Source of the DNA: Salinicoccus carnicancri Crm
GTDB taxonomy: Bacteria > Bacillota > Bacilli > Staphylococcales > Salinicoccaceae
Direction: 5' to 3'
DNA: 64,000 nt
NCBI RefSeq assembly: GCF_000330705.1
Contig: NZ_ANAM01000003.1
Coordinates: forward strand, 62,001-126,000
Position 1 is the first letter of the stretch. Each line of letters opens with the position of its first letter. Shown in pieces: positions 32,924-41,346 of this stretch. The translations under genes were made by a program, and so were the position numbers. The notes under the pieces were generated by a model, which had not been told where the DNA came from, made no database searches, and saw nothing but the letters and a program-made list of their open reading frames with translations.

Positions 32924-33207
32924 AAGGTCGATGTATGTTTCTGATTTTGAACGTACTTCGATGAATGCATTTGACAAAGCCCCGGAGAGTGGAGATGCTG
33001 TCTTCATCATGGATGGGCAGGAAAGCAGAGGGGTCGTCCTGACAAAGGAGAAGTACGAATCTCTGCAAAGCGAAATCGAAGGTCTGTATGGAATCCATAG
33101 TCAAAGAACGCCTGGCGAATGATGATCGGGAGGCTATCCCCGTAGCCGATGTCATAGGACATGATTTGAAAGATGTCGAAATGGATGAAAACGATGGTTC
33201 GGAGTAA
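32907..33207 (+). pseudogene. Frameshifted Phd/YefM-type antitoxin
   Basis: The first frame from ATG 32907 reads MYVSDFERTSMNAFDKAPESG...VFIMDGQESRGVVLTKEKYESLQSEIEGL, a Phd-like antitoxin start. It then loses frame at about 33085. The correct continuation is in another frame from 33088: ESIVKERLANDDREAIPVADVIGHDL to a stop at 33207. One frameshift therefore separates two halves of a normal ~95-residue antitoxin. It overlaps the end of the decayed HTH gene. No toxin gene follows; a strong terminator does. Confidence 0.65.
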
Positions 33208-33257
33208 TACAGAGGCCCTGGCGGCAGTTTTTATCTGCCGCCAGGGCCTCTGTATTA
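33205..33257 (+). terminator. Very long terminator hairpin
   Basis: A perfect 23-bp inverted repeat (33205-33227 with 33235-33257), loop TTTTTAT, overlapping the antitoxin stop and followed by T-rich sequence. It also lies just after the hicB stop on the minus strand, so it may serve both directions. Confidence 0.85.
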
Positions 33258-33264
33258 CTTTAAA

Positions 33265-33645
33265 TTATTTAATTGCTTTATGAGATTCAAGCGATTGCGC
33301 CACTAATAGGTTAATCGCTTGGTTTTTTGAAACGCCTTCTTCCTTCATGTATTTCTCGATATCCTCATTTATAGAGGTTGGAATCCTGTATGTGATTTTC
33401 ACAGGCTTCTGTTCTTCATAACTTTTTGGGAAAGGGATATCAAATTCATTTTCCAGCATTTTTTCAAACCAAATTTCTTTGGCTATATTTAAATCGGCAA
33501 TCGATTCTTCGATTGTATCTCCTACTCCTTCTAGTCCCTTTAATTCTTCAAAATAGGCAACAAAATATTCAGAAGCATCAAAGTCCTGTTTAGGTACAAC
33601 ACTTAATTTATAGTTCATTTTCATATAATCATTTACTGTTCTCAT
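33265..33645 (-). CDS. hicB: HicB antitoxin with C-terminal DNA-binding domain
   Basis: 126 residues. The N-terminal ~65 are the HicB partial RNase-H fold (FVAYFEELKGLEGVGDTIEESIADLNIAKEIW). The C-terminus (ITYRIPTSINEDIEKYMKEEGVSKNQAINLLVAQSL) is a ribbon-helix-helix DNA-binding domain. It should bind and block HicA and repress the operon. GAGGAAGTG precedes ATG 33645. It overlaps hicA by 17 bp, so the two are translationally coupled. Low GC matches the adjacent ATPase gene and suggests joint acquisition. Confidence 0.88.
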   Translation of the reverse strand: MRTVNDYMKMNYKLSVVPKQDFDASEYFVAYFEELKGLEGVGDTIEESIADLNIAKEIWFEKMLENEFDIPFPKSYEEQKPVKITYRIPTSINEDIEKYMKEEGVSKNQAINLLVAQSLESHKAIK

Positions 33646-33898
33646 GATTAGTCACTTCCTCAATATCATTGATTAACGTTTTTACAATGTGGTAGCGCAT
33701 GGGGCGAGTAAAGTTTACAGTTCTTTGAGGAATGGCAATAGGTGATAACTCGTTGTGGAAGTATACTTGATGACCACCTTTACCTTTCTTACTATCAAGT
33801 TTAAATCCATACATCCTTAAAGCAGATTTGAAGTCATGTTCGCTCACATTTTTAGGATTGTTTTTAATTTTTCTGTACAACTTCTCTTTACGACTCAA
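33629..33898 (-). CDS. hicA: HicA mRNA interferase toxin
   Basis: 89 residues. The start KEKLYRKIKNNPKNVSEHDFKSALRMYGF and the strand KKGKGGHQVYFHNE carry the catalytic GxH; IAIPQRTVNFTRPMRYHIVKTL completes the dsRBD-like fold. HicA cleaves mRNA and tmRNA to stop translation. The start is TTG with GGTGGTGG upstream. First gene of the hicAB operon, divergent from the RloC-like ATPase gene; the ~185-bp shared region is AT-rich. Confidence 0.85.
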   Translation of the reverse strand: MSRKEKLYRKIKNNPKNVSEHDFKSALRMYGFKLDSKKGKGGHQVYFHNELSPIAIPQRTVNFTRPMRYHIVKTLINDIEEVTNHENSK

Positions 33899-34084
33899 TA
33901 TGCCACCACCTACAGTGTCTTTTAATTATTGTATAATACCTTTTGTAATATGTAAATTGGTTAGCTTGTTTACAACGAAGTTCAAAATTAATTAGTAATT
34001 AAGATAATCTATTATTTGGCAATTAATGATAAAATAAACATAGTATTCAAAATAATATAAATGCTAACGGGGGTTATAATTATT

Positions 34085-36208
34085 ATGATAGATAAAGTTA
34101 ATAATATATCTAATAAATCTTTTAAAGATTTCACAGGTCCATCTGAAAGTTTTAACGAAAAGAATCTTATTTTTGGATATAACGGTAGAGGGAAAAGTTC
34201 GTTGGCTAAAGGTATAATAGAAGAAGGTTTTAAAGTTTCAAGTATAGCAGATAGCCAAGCACGATTATTTGATAAAGATTACATAAAAAAGAATCTGTAT
34301 TTAGAAGATAATGAAAAAATCAGGGGTGTAGTAGCAAACTTTGGAGAAAAAACTATAGATGCAGAAGAAAAAATCAATGAATTAATAGAAATGAAATATG
34401 ATACCTCAGTGTTGGTGTCTAAAAATAGTGAATTAAAAGATGAAATTAGAAGTTTGATAGATGAAATTCACAACCGAAGAAAAGGGAATACAAATATAAC
34501 AAGAAAAAATTCTTCATATACATTAGATCAGTTAATAGATAGTTATGAAAATGATTTAAAAAAAGCATCGAAAATAGAAGGAAATGAAGAAGCTCTTATA
34601 GAAATAAAAGGAGATAATAGTTTAGAAAGAGAAAAGAAAGAATTAACTGCAATTGAAATTGAAAAATTAAATGTTGAAGGACTAATGCCTAAGTTGGAAA
34701 ATATTAATAATATATTCAAGAAGGAATTTGACGACATAGTAATTCCTTCTTCAGAAATAATAGAATGGTTAAACAAAGGAGTAGTTATTCACAACGAAGA
34801 CGAGGAGTGTAAGTTTTGTGGTAATCCATTAGATTTGACAGCTATTAAGAGGAAAATAGATTTATATAATATTAATGAAAAGCAGAAATCTATTATAGCA
34901 TTAAAAGAATTTAAAGAAGACCTTACTTACTTTATAAATACTGTCCAAAATTTGATTGAAAATAAAACTAAACTAGAATTATTTCTTCACCTAGAGGATA
35001 AATTTGAAATTTTGAAAAGTAAAAACTATCTGCTCAAAGAAAGCATTGTATCGATTGATGAAAAAATTAAAGATATACATTTTTGTGAAACTTTCCCCAT
35101 AGACGAAGTTAAAAATAGTTTAACCATAATTAAATCAACACGCGAAGATATAAGTAAAATGAAAAAGGAAGTAATTGACGGTTTTGAAATGAAAATTAGA
35201 AATCAAGAACAATTGGTTAAGGGAGCTATCGCTTTAGAGATAGATAACAATCAAGTTATTCAAGAAAAAATAAAGTCTTTTAGGTTAAAAGAACAAGAAA
35301 TAAAAAGTAAAATGGATGAAAACGATGGTATAGATACAGAAATACAAAATTATGAGGAAGAAAAGTCGGATATCACAGATTTTGCTATCCATCTTAATCA
35401 TGTTTTAGAAGATATAAATGTAGCTTTAAGGTTGGAACTGGACGAATCTAAAAAGAACTACATATTGAAACATGCTTATACAGATGAGTTTTTAGTTGTG
35501 GATGATATAAGCGAAGGGGAAAAAAACCTATTGGCATTATTGTTCTATTACTTTGATCTATACTACGATGATAATCAAGAGGAGTTGAAGAGAGAGATAA
35601 AATTAATAGTTATTGACGATCCAGTTTCAAGTATGGACGAGCAAAATAGATTTTATGTGATGGAATTAATGAAAAACATACTTGATGAAGCCGAGGTTCA
35701 GATATTTATTATGACACATGTATGGAATGACTTTTGTGATCTTGCTTTTGGAAAAGAAAAAAAGCATGATTATAAATTTTTTGAAGTATTTAAAAATATC
35801 AATGGTGAAAGTTTGATCAGAAGTTTAAAAATACACGATAAGCCATATAAAAAACTGTTTAAAGAAATTTATTTTCTTTCAGAAAAAACTCGAGATGAAA
35901 TCTTAAGCGATTGTGAAGTTTACCATTTGCCTAATAGTATGAGAAGAGTTTTAGAGGAATTTTTATCATTTAAATCACCTAATGGTATAACTCCTACAAA
36001 ACAAAAACAAAAGGCTATTGAAAATATATTTAAAATAACATCAAATACCCAGAAAACAAAACTGGGTCAGCTATTAACGCTTTGTAACGTTATGTCGCAC
36101 AGTACTCGTCATAATCCCGAAGAGATATGGAAGTCTGCCAAGTTTTTAATGAATCAAATAAAGGAAATTGATCACTGCCATTATTTAGCTATGAGGGGCA
36201 CAAACTAA
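34085..36208 (+). CDS. RloC-like AAA ATPase with zinc-hook, probable defence nuclease
   Basis: 707 residues of the AAA_13 group. Walker A is GYNGRGKSS near residue 33. A long coiled coil (~110-430) is interrupted by CKFC near residue 241, the zinc-hook CxxC seen in RloC and Rad50. The ABC signature ISEGEKN is near 475 and Walker B IVIDDPVSSMDEQ near 508. The C-terminal ~120 residues have RRVLEEF near 618 and NVMSHS near 668, resembling the Arg-Glu-His set of PrrC/RloC anticodon nucleases. Known RloC cuts tRNA anticodons after phage DNA damage. No restriction genes are adjacent. The ATG at 34085 has GGGGG 12 bases upstream. AT-rich, likely acquired. Confidence 0.75.
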   Translation: MIDKVNNISNKSFKDFTGPSESFNEKNLIFGYNGRGKSSLAKGIIEEGFKVSSIADSQARLFDKDYIKKNLYLEDNEKIRGVVANFGEKTIDAEEKINELIEMKYDTSVLVSKNSELKDEIRSLIDEIHNRRKGNTNITRKNSSYTLDQLIDSYENDLKKASKIEGNEEALIEIKGDNSLEREKKELTAIEIEKLNVEGLMPKLENINNIFKKEFDDIVIPSSEIIEWLNKGVVIHNEDEECKFCGNPLDLTAIKRKIDLYNINEKQKSIIALKEFKEDLTYFINTVQNLIENKTKLELFLHLEDKFEILKSKNYLLKESIVSIDEKIKDIHFCETFPIDEVKNSLTIIKSTREDISKMKKEVIDGFEMKIRNQEQLVKGAIALEIDNNQVIQEKIKSFRLKEQEIKSKMDENDGIDTEIQNYEEEKSDITDFAIHLNHVLEDINVALRLELDESKKNYILKHAYTDEFLVVDDISEGEKNLLALLFYYFDLYYDDNQEELKREIKLIVIDDPVSSMDEQNRFYVMELMKNILDEAEVQIFIMTHVWNDFCDLAFGKEKKHDYKFFEVFKNINGESLIRSLKIHDKPYKKLFKEIYFLSEKTRDEILSDCEVYHLPNSMRRVLEEFLSFKSPNGITPTKQKQKAIENIFKITSNTQKTKLGQLLTLCNVMSHSTRHNPEEIWKSAKFLMNQIKEIDHCHYLAMRGTN

Positions 36209-36290
36209 AAAAATTTTAAGTATTTAAACCTAGTTATACTGAGCTTAAATTTGATAGAAAAATTATTTGTAGTAATAGACTAATAGTATT

Positions 36291-36330
36291 AAAACCGGCA
36301 ATCAAGAAGAATTCGTTGATTGCCGGTTTT
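36291..36330. terminator. Bidirectional terminator
   Basis: AAAACCGGCAATCAA pairs with TTGATTGCCGGTTTT (15 bp) with a 10-base loop and T/A tracts on both sides. It separates the RloC-like gene from the convergent YkvI remnant. Confidence 0.85.
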
Positions 36331-36361
36331 ACATGTTTTAATATTTTGATGTTTTTACTTC

Positions 36362-37295
36362 CTATATCAATTTCTTCTTCGTAAACTTGTTCCGCAGCCA
36401 CCTGACAGCGAGCATGATGCCCATGAGGATGCCGAGATAGCCGAGCAGCGGATAGACGAGGTTCACAAGGTCGACGAAGCCGACCAGGCTCAGTATATAC
36501 CCCGCGACAAGCGCCACTACGAGTGCGACTTTGTACTTGCGGCTGTACGGCACCCAGAACCGGCTGAGGAACGGGTACAGCATGCCGACTGCGGTATTGT
36601 AGATGATCAGCAGCATGACGAGCGTCAGCACGAAATGCAGCACGGGATGGATCTCATATGCAAGCATCAGTGTCGGCAGGTCTGCCGTATTCGTCTTGTC
36701 GAACTTGGATACGAGTCCGGCATTCATGAAGAGCATCAGTACGAGCAGGATGATGCCGCCGTACATGCCGCCGCGGCGCGCGACTTTGTGCGTGGACTGT
36801 GCACCGACAATGGACAGTATGCTGAATGCCATCGCGATCACGATGCCGCTGTATGTGATGGCCTCGAGCCACCATATGCCGGTCGGTGTCTTGCTCAGAT
36901 CGGCAATTTCGTTGATTTCACTGAAAGAGACCGTCGGCGTGAAAAAGCTGTACACTGCGATGATCGCCACAATCAGGATCAGGAACGGTGTGACGAATCC
37001 GAGTGCCGACAGGATCTTGCTGAAGCCGAGCGTCAGTGTGATCATCACTGCAATCATGACGACCAGAGAGCCGAGCCATGCCGGCACACCGAAACTCTGC
37101 TCAAGTGCCGAACTTCGCCACCTGCCGGCCCAGAAACATGATGACGAGCGCCGACAGCAGCACCGCCCAGTAGCTCATCGTGCCAAAGTTGCTGAAAAAC
37201 TGCAGTATTTCCTGGCCCGTCGAGAAGCCCGCGCCGAGAACCACCCCGACATAGGCAAAACCGATTTTGATGGATTCCTGTTGTCCTTTACTCAA
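36362..37295 (-). pseudogene. Broken YkvI-type membrane transporter
   Basis: Two minus-strand frames belong to one gene. From 37295: IKIGFAYVGVVLGAGFSTGQEILQFFSNFG and a second helix ending GRQVAKFGT, then a stop at 37101. From about 37120 another frame reads ALEQSFGVPAWLGSLVVMIAVMITLTLGFSKIL and continues to 36362 with further helices. The first part matches the start of YkvI-like (LeuT-fold, amino-acid-transporter-related) proteins. Between the parts about 60 residues expected in the family are missing and the frame changes, indicating an internal deletion. The downstream frame could be translated but would lack the first helices needed for substrate binding. Confidence 0.72.
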
Positions 37296-37595
37296 ACAAT
37301 CAACTCCGGATTAAAAGATTTTCAAAATACATACGTAAGTCACCAGACACAGAACGAAAAAATCACAGAACCCCGATGGGAGGAAGCGGGCAGTTCAAAG
37401 AGGCATAGGGGCGTACAGGGGAATTGGGGATAGACCATCGTTTGAAAAATTATTCACAAGTATATATTTAAACATAGTGACAAAATCCTGTCAAAACAGC
37501 GAAACATAGTGATGCAGGACGTTCAGCACATAAATGCAAGCCTTTTGCCGCCTGCCATGTTATCATGACCTTTCATAATGGAAGGGATGGAATCC
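37296..37595. other. Intergenic region with an 11-bp direct repeat
   Basis: No gene is seen. AAACATAGTGA occurs at 37470-37480 and 37502-37512, 32 bp (about three helical turns) apart, upstream of the O-antigen-ligase-like gene. This could be a regulator site for that gene; nothing else stands out. Confidence 0.4.
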
Positions 37596-38711
37596 ATGGA
37601 TAGACTAAGAATGAAACAGGCCTTCCTGTCCCACGAAGGCCTCGTATTCACAGCAATGTTCACACTCATCTTCACCGTGACCAGCCTGATCATGATCGAC
37701 TACAGAGGACTGCAGAGCCATGTGGCAGGCATGGACCCGTTCACCATCCTCACACTCGGCGCAATCCTCGCCTACCTATATAAGAATTCGAAGTTCAGTT
37801 TCAGCAGGAGGAAGATCTTATTCCTCATTGTATGGGGCCTCTATGTACTGTCCGTTTTTGCCAGCATGCTGGTTGCGGGACACTTCGTGTGGACGGAAGC
37901 GGCGGTGTGGGTGATGCTGACGGTCATGCTGCTGTACCGGATGCCGGCGGCACTCTTCATGTATATTGCAGCGGGTGCCCTCATCAGCCTGCCGTCACTG
38001 CTCCTGGCCGGGACGACACTGAACGAATCGGGTGCCACGCTCGTGATGGTCTTTGCAGCGGGCCTGATCTTCATGCCGAAGACGAACCGCGCGCTGCTCT
38101 GGTACATGCTGCCGACACTCGCACTGCTGGTCGTCATCACGACAAGCCGCACGGCGATGGCCCTGTATCTGCTCGCGGCCGCCGCCCAGTCCGCCCATAT
38201 CAATATGTACAGGACGGGCAGACGGCAGCGGAAGAATTTCCTGATGACGGCGGGTGCCGTCATCCTTGTCCCCCTCATCATGTTCGGAAGGCGGCTGTAC
38301 AGCTATTTCATCCAGGGTAGTCTCGATCGAGGAGGAATCAATTTCGACAGACTAACATCGGGAAGATATGAACCGTGGCAGACAGTCGTCTCAGGCAGCA
38401 CATGGTTCGGACAGGGGCATGACTATGTCGACTTCACGCACCTTTTGCACGTCCATAACATCATATTCGACACCCTCGGCAGGTACGGCATCCTGACCGC
38501 GGTATTGTTTATCGCCCTTCTATCCTTAACAGTCCTGATTTCAGTGATTGCCGTAAAAAATTTCAATATCACACTGTTTTTCATAATCTTCATCCTGGCC
38601 GGCATGTTCGAGTACAATTACCTGTTCATGTTCGTGTACTTCTCACCGGTCATACTGTTCTTCGCCCTGATCGGGCTGATGATGGATGACAGGGACTCCG
38701 GACATATCTAG
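37596..38711 (+). CDS. O-antigen ligase / Wzy-like polysaccharide polymerase
   Basis: 371 residues with about eleven hydrophobic segments and the large extracytoplasmic loop of the WaaL/Wzy superfamily. The conserved region after the loop reads DFTHLLHVHNIIFDTLGRYGI, equivalent to the family HxHN motif, and TTSRTAMALYLLA precedes it. Such enzymes join undecaprenyl-PP-linked repeat units or transfer glycans to an acceptor. ATG 37596 has GAAGGGA seven bases upstream; earlier in-frame ATGs at 37578 and 37587 are poorly placed. It is monocistronic and lies just ahead of the first capsule operon, so it may be a second polymerase or a ligase acting with it. Confidence 0.78.
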   Translation: MDRLRMKQAFLSHEGLVFTAMFTLIFTVTSLIMIDYRGLQSHVAGMDPFTILTLGAILAYLYKNSKFSFSRRKILFLIVWGLYVLSVFASMLVAGHFVWTEAAVWVMLTVMLLYRMPAALFMYIAAGALISLPSLLLAGTTLNESGATLVMVFAAGLIFMPKTNRALLWYMLPTLALLVVITTSRTAMALYLLAAAAQSAHINMYRTGRRQRKNFLMTAGAVILVPLIMFGRRLYSYFIQGSLDRGGINFDRLTSGRYEPWQTVVSGSTWFGQGHDYVDFTHLLHVHNIIFDTLGRYGILTAVLFIALLSLTVLISVIAVKNFNITLFFIIFILAGMFEYNYLFMFVYFSPVILFFALIGLMMDDRDSGHI

Positions 38712-38725
38712 TCCGGAGTTTTTTA
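38695..38725 (+). terminator. Rho-independent terminator
   Basis: ACTCCGGAC with GTCCGGAGT (38695-38703, 38711-38719) then TTTTTA. The loop contains the stop codon of the ligase-like gene. Confidence 0.88.
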
Positions 38726-39127
38726 GTACGACGGAAAAACTAACTGGATTCCCACTGTTTAAAGTGAAATTATTATACATATAATTATATGTTAAATTGA
38801 AATATGAAGAAAATTGTACAGATTTAAACTAATATGATCAATTATTTTTATAGCCGGGGAAATGGTGTGATGATTGATATTTCCAGAGGGTCTCATCATT
38901 GCCGTAACAACTGTTGGTATATATTGTATATGATTTATAAATGCTTTTATATCAATGCTTGAAAGGGGAATGTATACAGATTGACTATAATTGCCCTTCA
39001 ATGAGTTTCAAAATATTTACTGGAAAATATTAAAAAGGTGTATATTTAACACTCATATGATGTTACAATTCTATGTGATTGAAATTACATATTGTAACCC
39101 GCTGTGGGTTTAGCATGGAGGAAGCAC
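38726..39127. other. Long leader region of the first capsule operon
   Basis: About 400 AT-rich bases without a gene. The notable structure is an imperfect nested inverted repeat near 39062-39099: outer arms GTTACAAT and ATTGTAAC, inner arms ATGTGATT and AATTACAT. It lies 30 bases before the capA ribosome site. No clear -35/-10 pair could be chosen with confidence; several TATAAT-like words occur. Confidence 0.45.
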
Positions 39128-39805
39128 ATGGAAGAAACATTGAATCTGGAAGATATTCTGGATGTGATCAAAAGGAATCTGGTCATGATTCTGAGTCTTA
39201 CTTTACTCTTTGGTGCACTGGCGGCATTTGCCACTGCCTTTTTGATGACACCCCAATATGAAGCGAACACCCAGATACTGGTCAGCCAGTCGCAGGATGA
39301 TGATGCAGGCGTCAACAATCAGGAGATACAGGCGAATCTCCAGCTGATCAATACATACAGGGACATCATCAAGAGTCCCACAGTCCTCGACGATGTCGTA
39401 GGGAACCTTGGCCTTGAACAGACGACAGCGGCACTGTCCAATCAGATCACGGTGAACAATCAGGACCAGTCGCAGGTGATCACAGTGACCGTGACGGATG
39501 AAATGGCTGAAAATGCGGAGACAATCGCCAACGAAGTGGCGACGGTCTTCCAGGAGAGAGTGGCGGAAGTGATGAGTGTGGATAACGTATCGATACTCGC
39601 ACCGGCGGATATCGGAGACAATCCATCACCGGTCTCACCGCAGCCGCTGATCAACATCGCAATCGGTCTGATCTTGGGAGCACTGCTCGGCCTCGGCATC
39701 GCGTTCATGCGTGCATTCCTGGACAAGCGTGTGACGACGGAAGAGGAAATGGAAAAGCATCTTGAACTGCCCGTACTCGGTACGGTGGCGAAGTTCCATA
39801 AATAG
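39128..39805 (+). CDS. capA: Capsule BY-kinase activator / Wzz-like chain-length protein
   Basis: 225 residues with the Wzz topology: one membrane helix near residues 19-40 (NLVMILSLTLLFGALAAF), an extracytoplasmic loop, and a second helix near 175-195 (INIAIGLILGALLGLGIAF) preceded by the PxxP motif PSPVSPQPL. The cytoplasmic C-terminal tail (DKRVTTEEEMEKHLELPVLGTV) binds and activates the CapB kinase. GGAGGAAG precedes ATG 39128. First gene of a run capA-capB-capC-capD with small gaps. Controls polymer length and export through the Wzy pathway. Confidence 0.92.
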   Translation: MEETLNLEDILDVIKRNLVMILSLTLLFGALAAFATAFLMTPQYEANTQILVSQSQDDDAGVNNQEIQANLQLINTYRDIIKSPTVLDDVVGNLGLEQTTAALSNQITVNNQDQSQVITVTVTDEMAENAETIANEVATVFQERVAEVMSVDNVSILAPADIGDNPSPVSPQPLINIAIGLILGALLGLGIAFMRAFLDKRVTTEEEMEKHLELPVLGTVAKFHK

Positions 39806-39823
39806 GGAAGGAGGGGACACGTT

Positions 39824-40537
39824 ATGTTTGGCAAGAAAAACAAGCATCTGGACTATGCATCCGGACCGCGGGATCTGATCGTGGCAAAAGAGCCGAAATC
39901 CCCGATCAGTGAGCAGTACCGGACAATCCGTACGAATATTACATATGCGGGTGTGGACACACAGATCAAGTCCGTGCTGTTCACGTCGGCGACACCGAGC
40001 GCCGGAAAATCGACGACCGCAGCAAATGTTGCGATCGCATACGCACAGGCGGGCAGGAAGACATTGCTGCTGGATGCGGACCTCAGACGTCCGACGACGC
40101 ACTACACTTTTGAAGTGAACAACCAGAGAGGTCTGTCGACGGCAGTCGTCAATGAAATGCCGCTTGAGAATGTCATCAGGGAAACAGAGATAGAAAACCT
40201 CGACATAGTGACGTCCGGTCCGGTGCCACCGAATCCGTCCGAACTGATTGCATCGAACAAGATGGAACATTTCTTCAAGACGGTATCCATGGAATATGAC
40301 ATGGTCATCGTGGATTCGCCGCCCATTCTTGCAGTGACGGACGGCCAGCTGTTAAGCAAACTGGTCGACGGCACAATCCTTGTGACGAACGTGGAGGCAA
40401 ATAACAGGGACAGCCTCACCCAGGCGAAGGACCTTCTCAAAAAAGCGGATGCGAACCTCATCGGCACCGTGCTCAACAACAAGAAACAGAAGGAATCAAA
40501 AGACAGCTACTACTATTATTACGGAGCGGAGAAATAA
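39824..40537 (+). CDS. capB: Capsular tyrosine kinase (BY-kinase)
   Basis: 237 residues. Walker A TPSAGKSTTAANVAIA, Walker A' TLLLDADLRRP and Walker B VIVDSPPILAVTDG are the BY-kinase set. The C-terminal tyrosine cluster SYYYYYGAEK is autophosphorylated. With CapA it forms the active kinase, and CapC reverses it; the cycle tunes capsule production. The stop codon overlaps the capC ATG by one base, so expression is tightly coupled. Confidence 0.94.
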   Translation: MFGKKNKHLDYASGPRDLIVAKEPKSPISEQYRTIRTNITYAGVDTQIKSVLFTSATPSAGKSTTAANVAIAYAQAGRKTLLLDADLRRPTTHYTFEVNNQRGLSTAVVNEMPLENVIRETEIENLDIVTSGPVPPNPSELIASNKMEHFFKTVSMEYDMVIVDSPPILAVTDGQLLSKLVDGTILVTNVEANNRDSLTQAKDLLKKADANLIGTVLNNKKQKESKDSYYYYYGAEK

Positions 40538-41325
40538 TGATAGATATCCATAACCATGTACTGATTGGCGTGGATGATGGACCCGAGAGCGAAGAGGAAA
40601 CGCTGGATCTGCTCAGGCAGGCGATCGACAATGGAATTACTGACATCATAGCGACCCCACATCATTACAGTGGGGATTTCATCAATCCCAAAAGTCAAAT
40701 AGTGTCAAAAATGGTAGAAGTTATAGACATCATTGAAAAGCATCAGTTGGATATCAATATTTACCCGGGTCAGGAAATCCGCATCAATGGAGATCTGGTA
40801 AATGAGCTTGAAACTGATGTGAATCTTCCGCTCAATCAATCGCAATATGTGTTGGTTGAGTTTTCTTTTACGGAAATTGCGGGGTATACAGAAAATCTGT
40901 TCTTCGATCTGCAGATGAATGGCTACACGCCGGTCATTGCCCATCCGGAAAGGTGCCGTCCGCTGGCGAAAGATCCGGATAGGCTGTATGAACTGGTTGG
41001 GAAGGGTGCAATTGCACAAATTACGGCAGGATCTGTCTCCGGGGCGCTGGGTGAGGGGCTGCAGGAAACGAGTCTGAAGATGATTGAGAATCACCTCATT
41101 CATGTGGTCTCGAGTGACGCCCACCATGCGACGATGCGCCCGTTCATGCTGAAGGAAGCATACGAAGTGATTGATGAAAAGCTCGGATCAGAGTATGTGG
41201 AATATCTTCAGAAGAATGCTGAGGCGGTTCTGAATAACAAAGAGGTCAAGGTAAGGTCGCCGAAGCGGATTGAAATGAAGGATAAGGGTGCGAAAAAGAG
41301 AAGAAGATTTTTCGGGTTATTTTAA
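40537..41325 (+). CDS. capC: Capsular tyrosine-protein phosphatase (PHP)
   Basis: 262 residues, YwqE/CpsB family. Metal-binding motifs: MIDIHNHVLIGVDDGPES, ATPHHYSGD, GQEIRINGD, AHPERCRPL and SSDAHHATMRPF. It dephosphorylates CapB. A basic C-terminal tail (KDKGAKKRRRFFGLF) is absent from the orphan paralogue at 22273 and may attach it to the membrane. It overlaps capB by one base and precedes capD by 21 bp. Confidence 0.94.
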   Translation: MIDIHNHVLIGVDDGPESEEETLDLLRQAIDNGITDIIATPHHYSGDFINPKSQIVSKMVEVIDIIEKHQLDINIYPGQEIRINGDLVNELETDVNLPLNQSQYVLVEFSFTEIAGYTENLFFDLQMNGYTPVIAHPERCRPLAKDPDRLYELVGKGAIAQITAGSVSGALGEGLQETSLKMIENHLIHVVSSDAHHATMRPFMLKEAYEVIDEKLGSEYVEYLQKNAEAVLNNKEVKVRSPKRIEMKDKGAKKRRRFFGLF

Positions 41326-41346
41326 AGGAAAGAAGTGTGTTGATAG

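Noticed and set aside
40705-41127. Minus-strand frame opposite capC
   Set aside because: Shadow of a strongly supported gene; same reasoning for the other antisense frames across the cap and tar loci.
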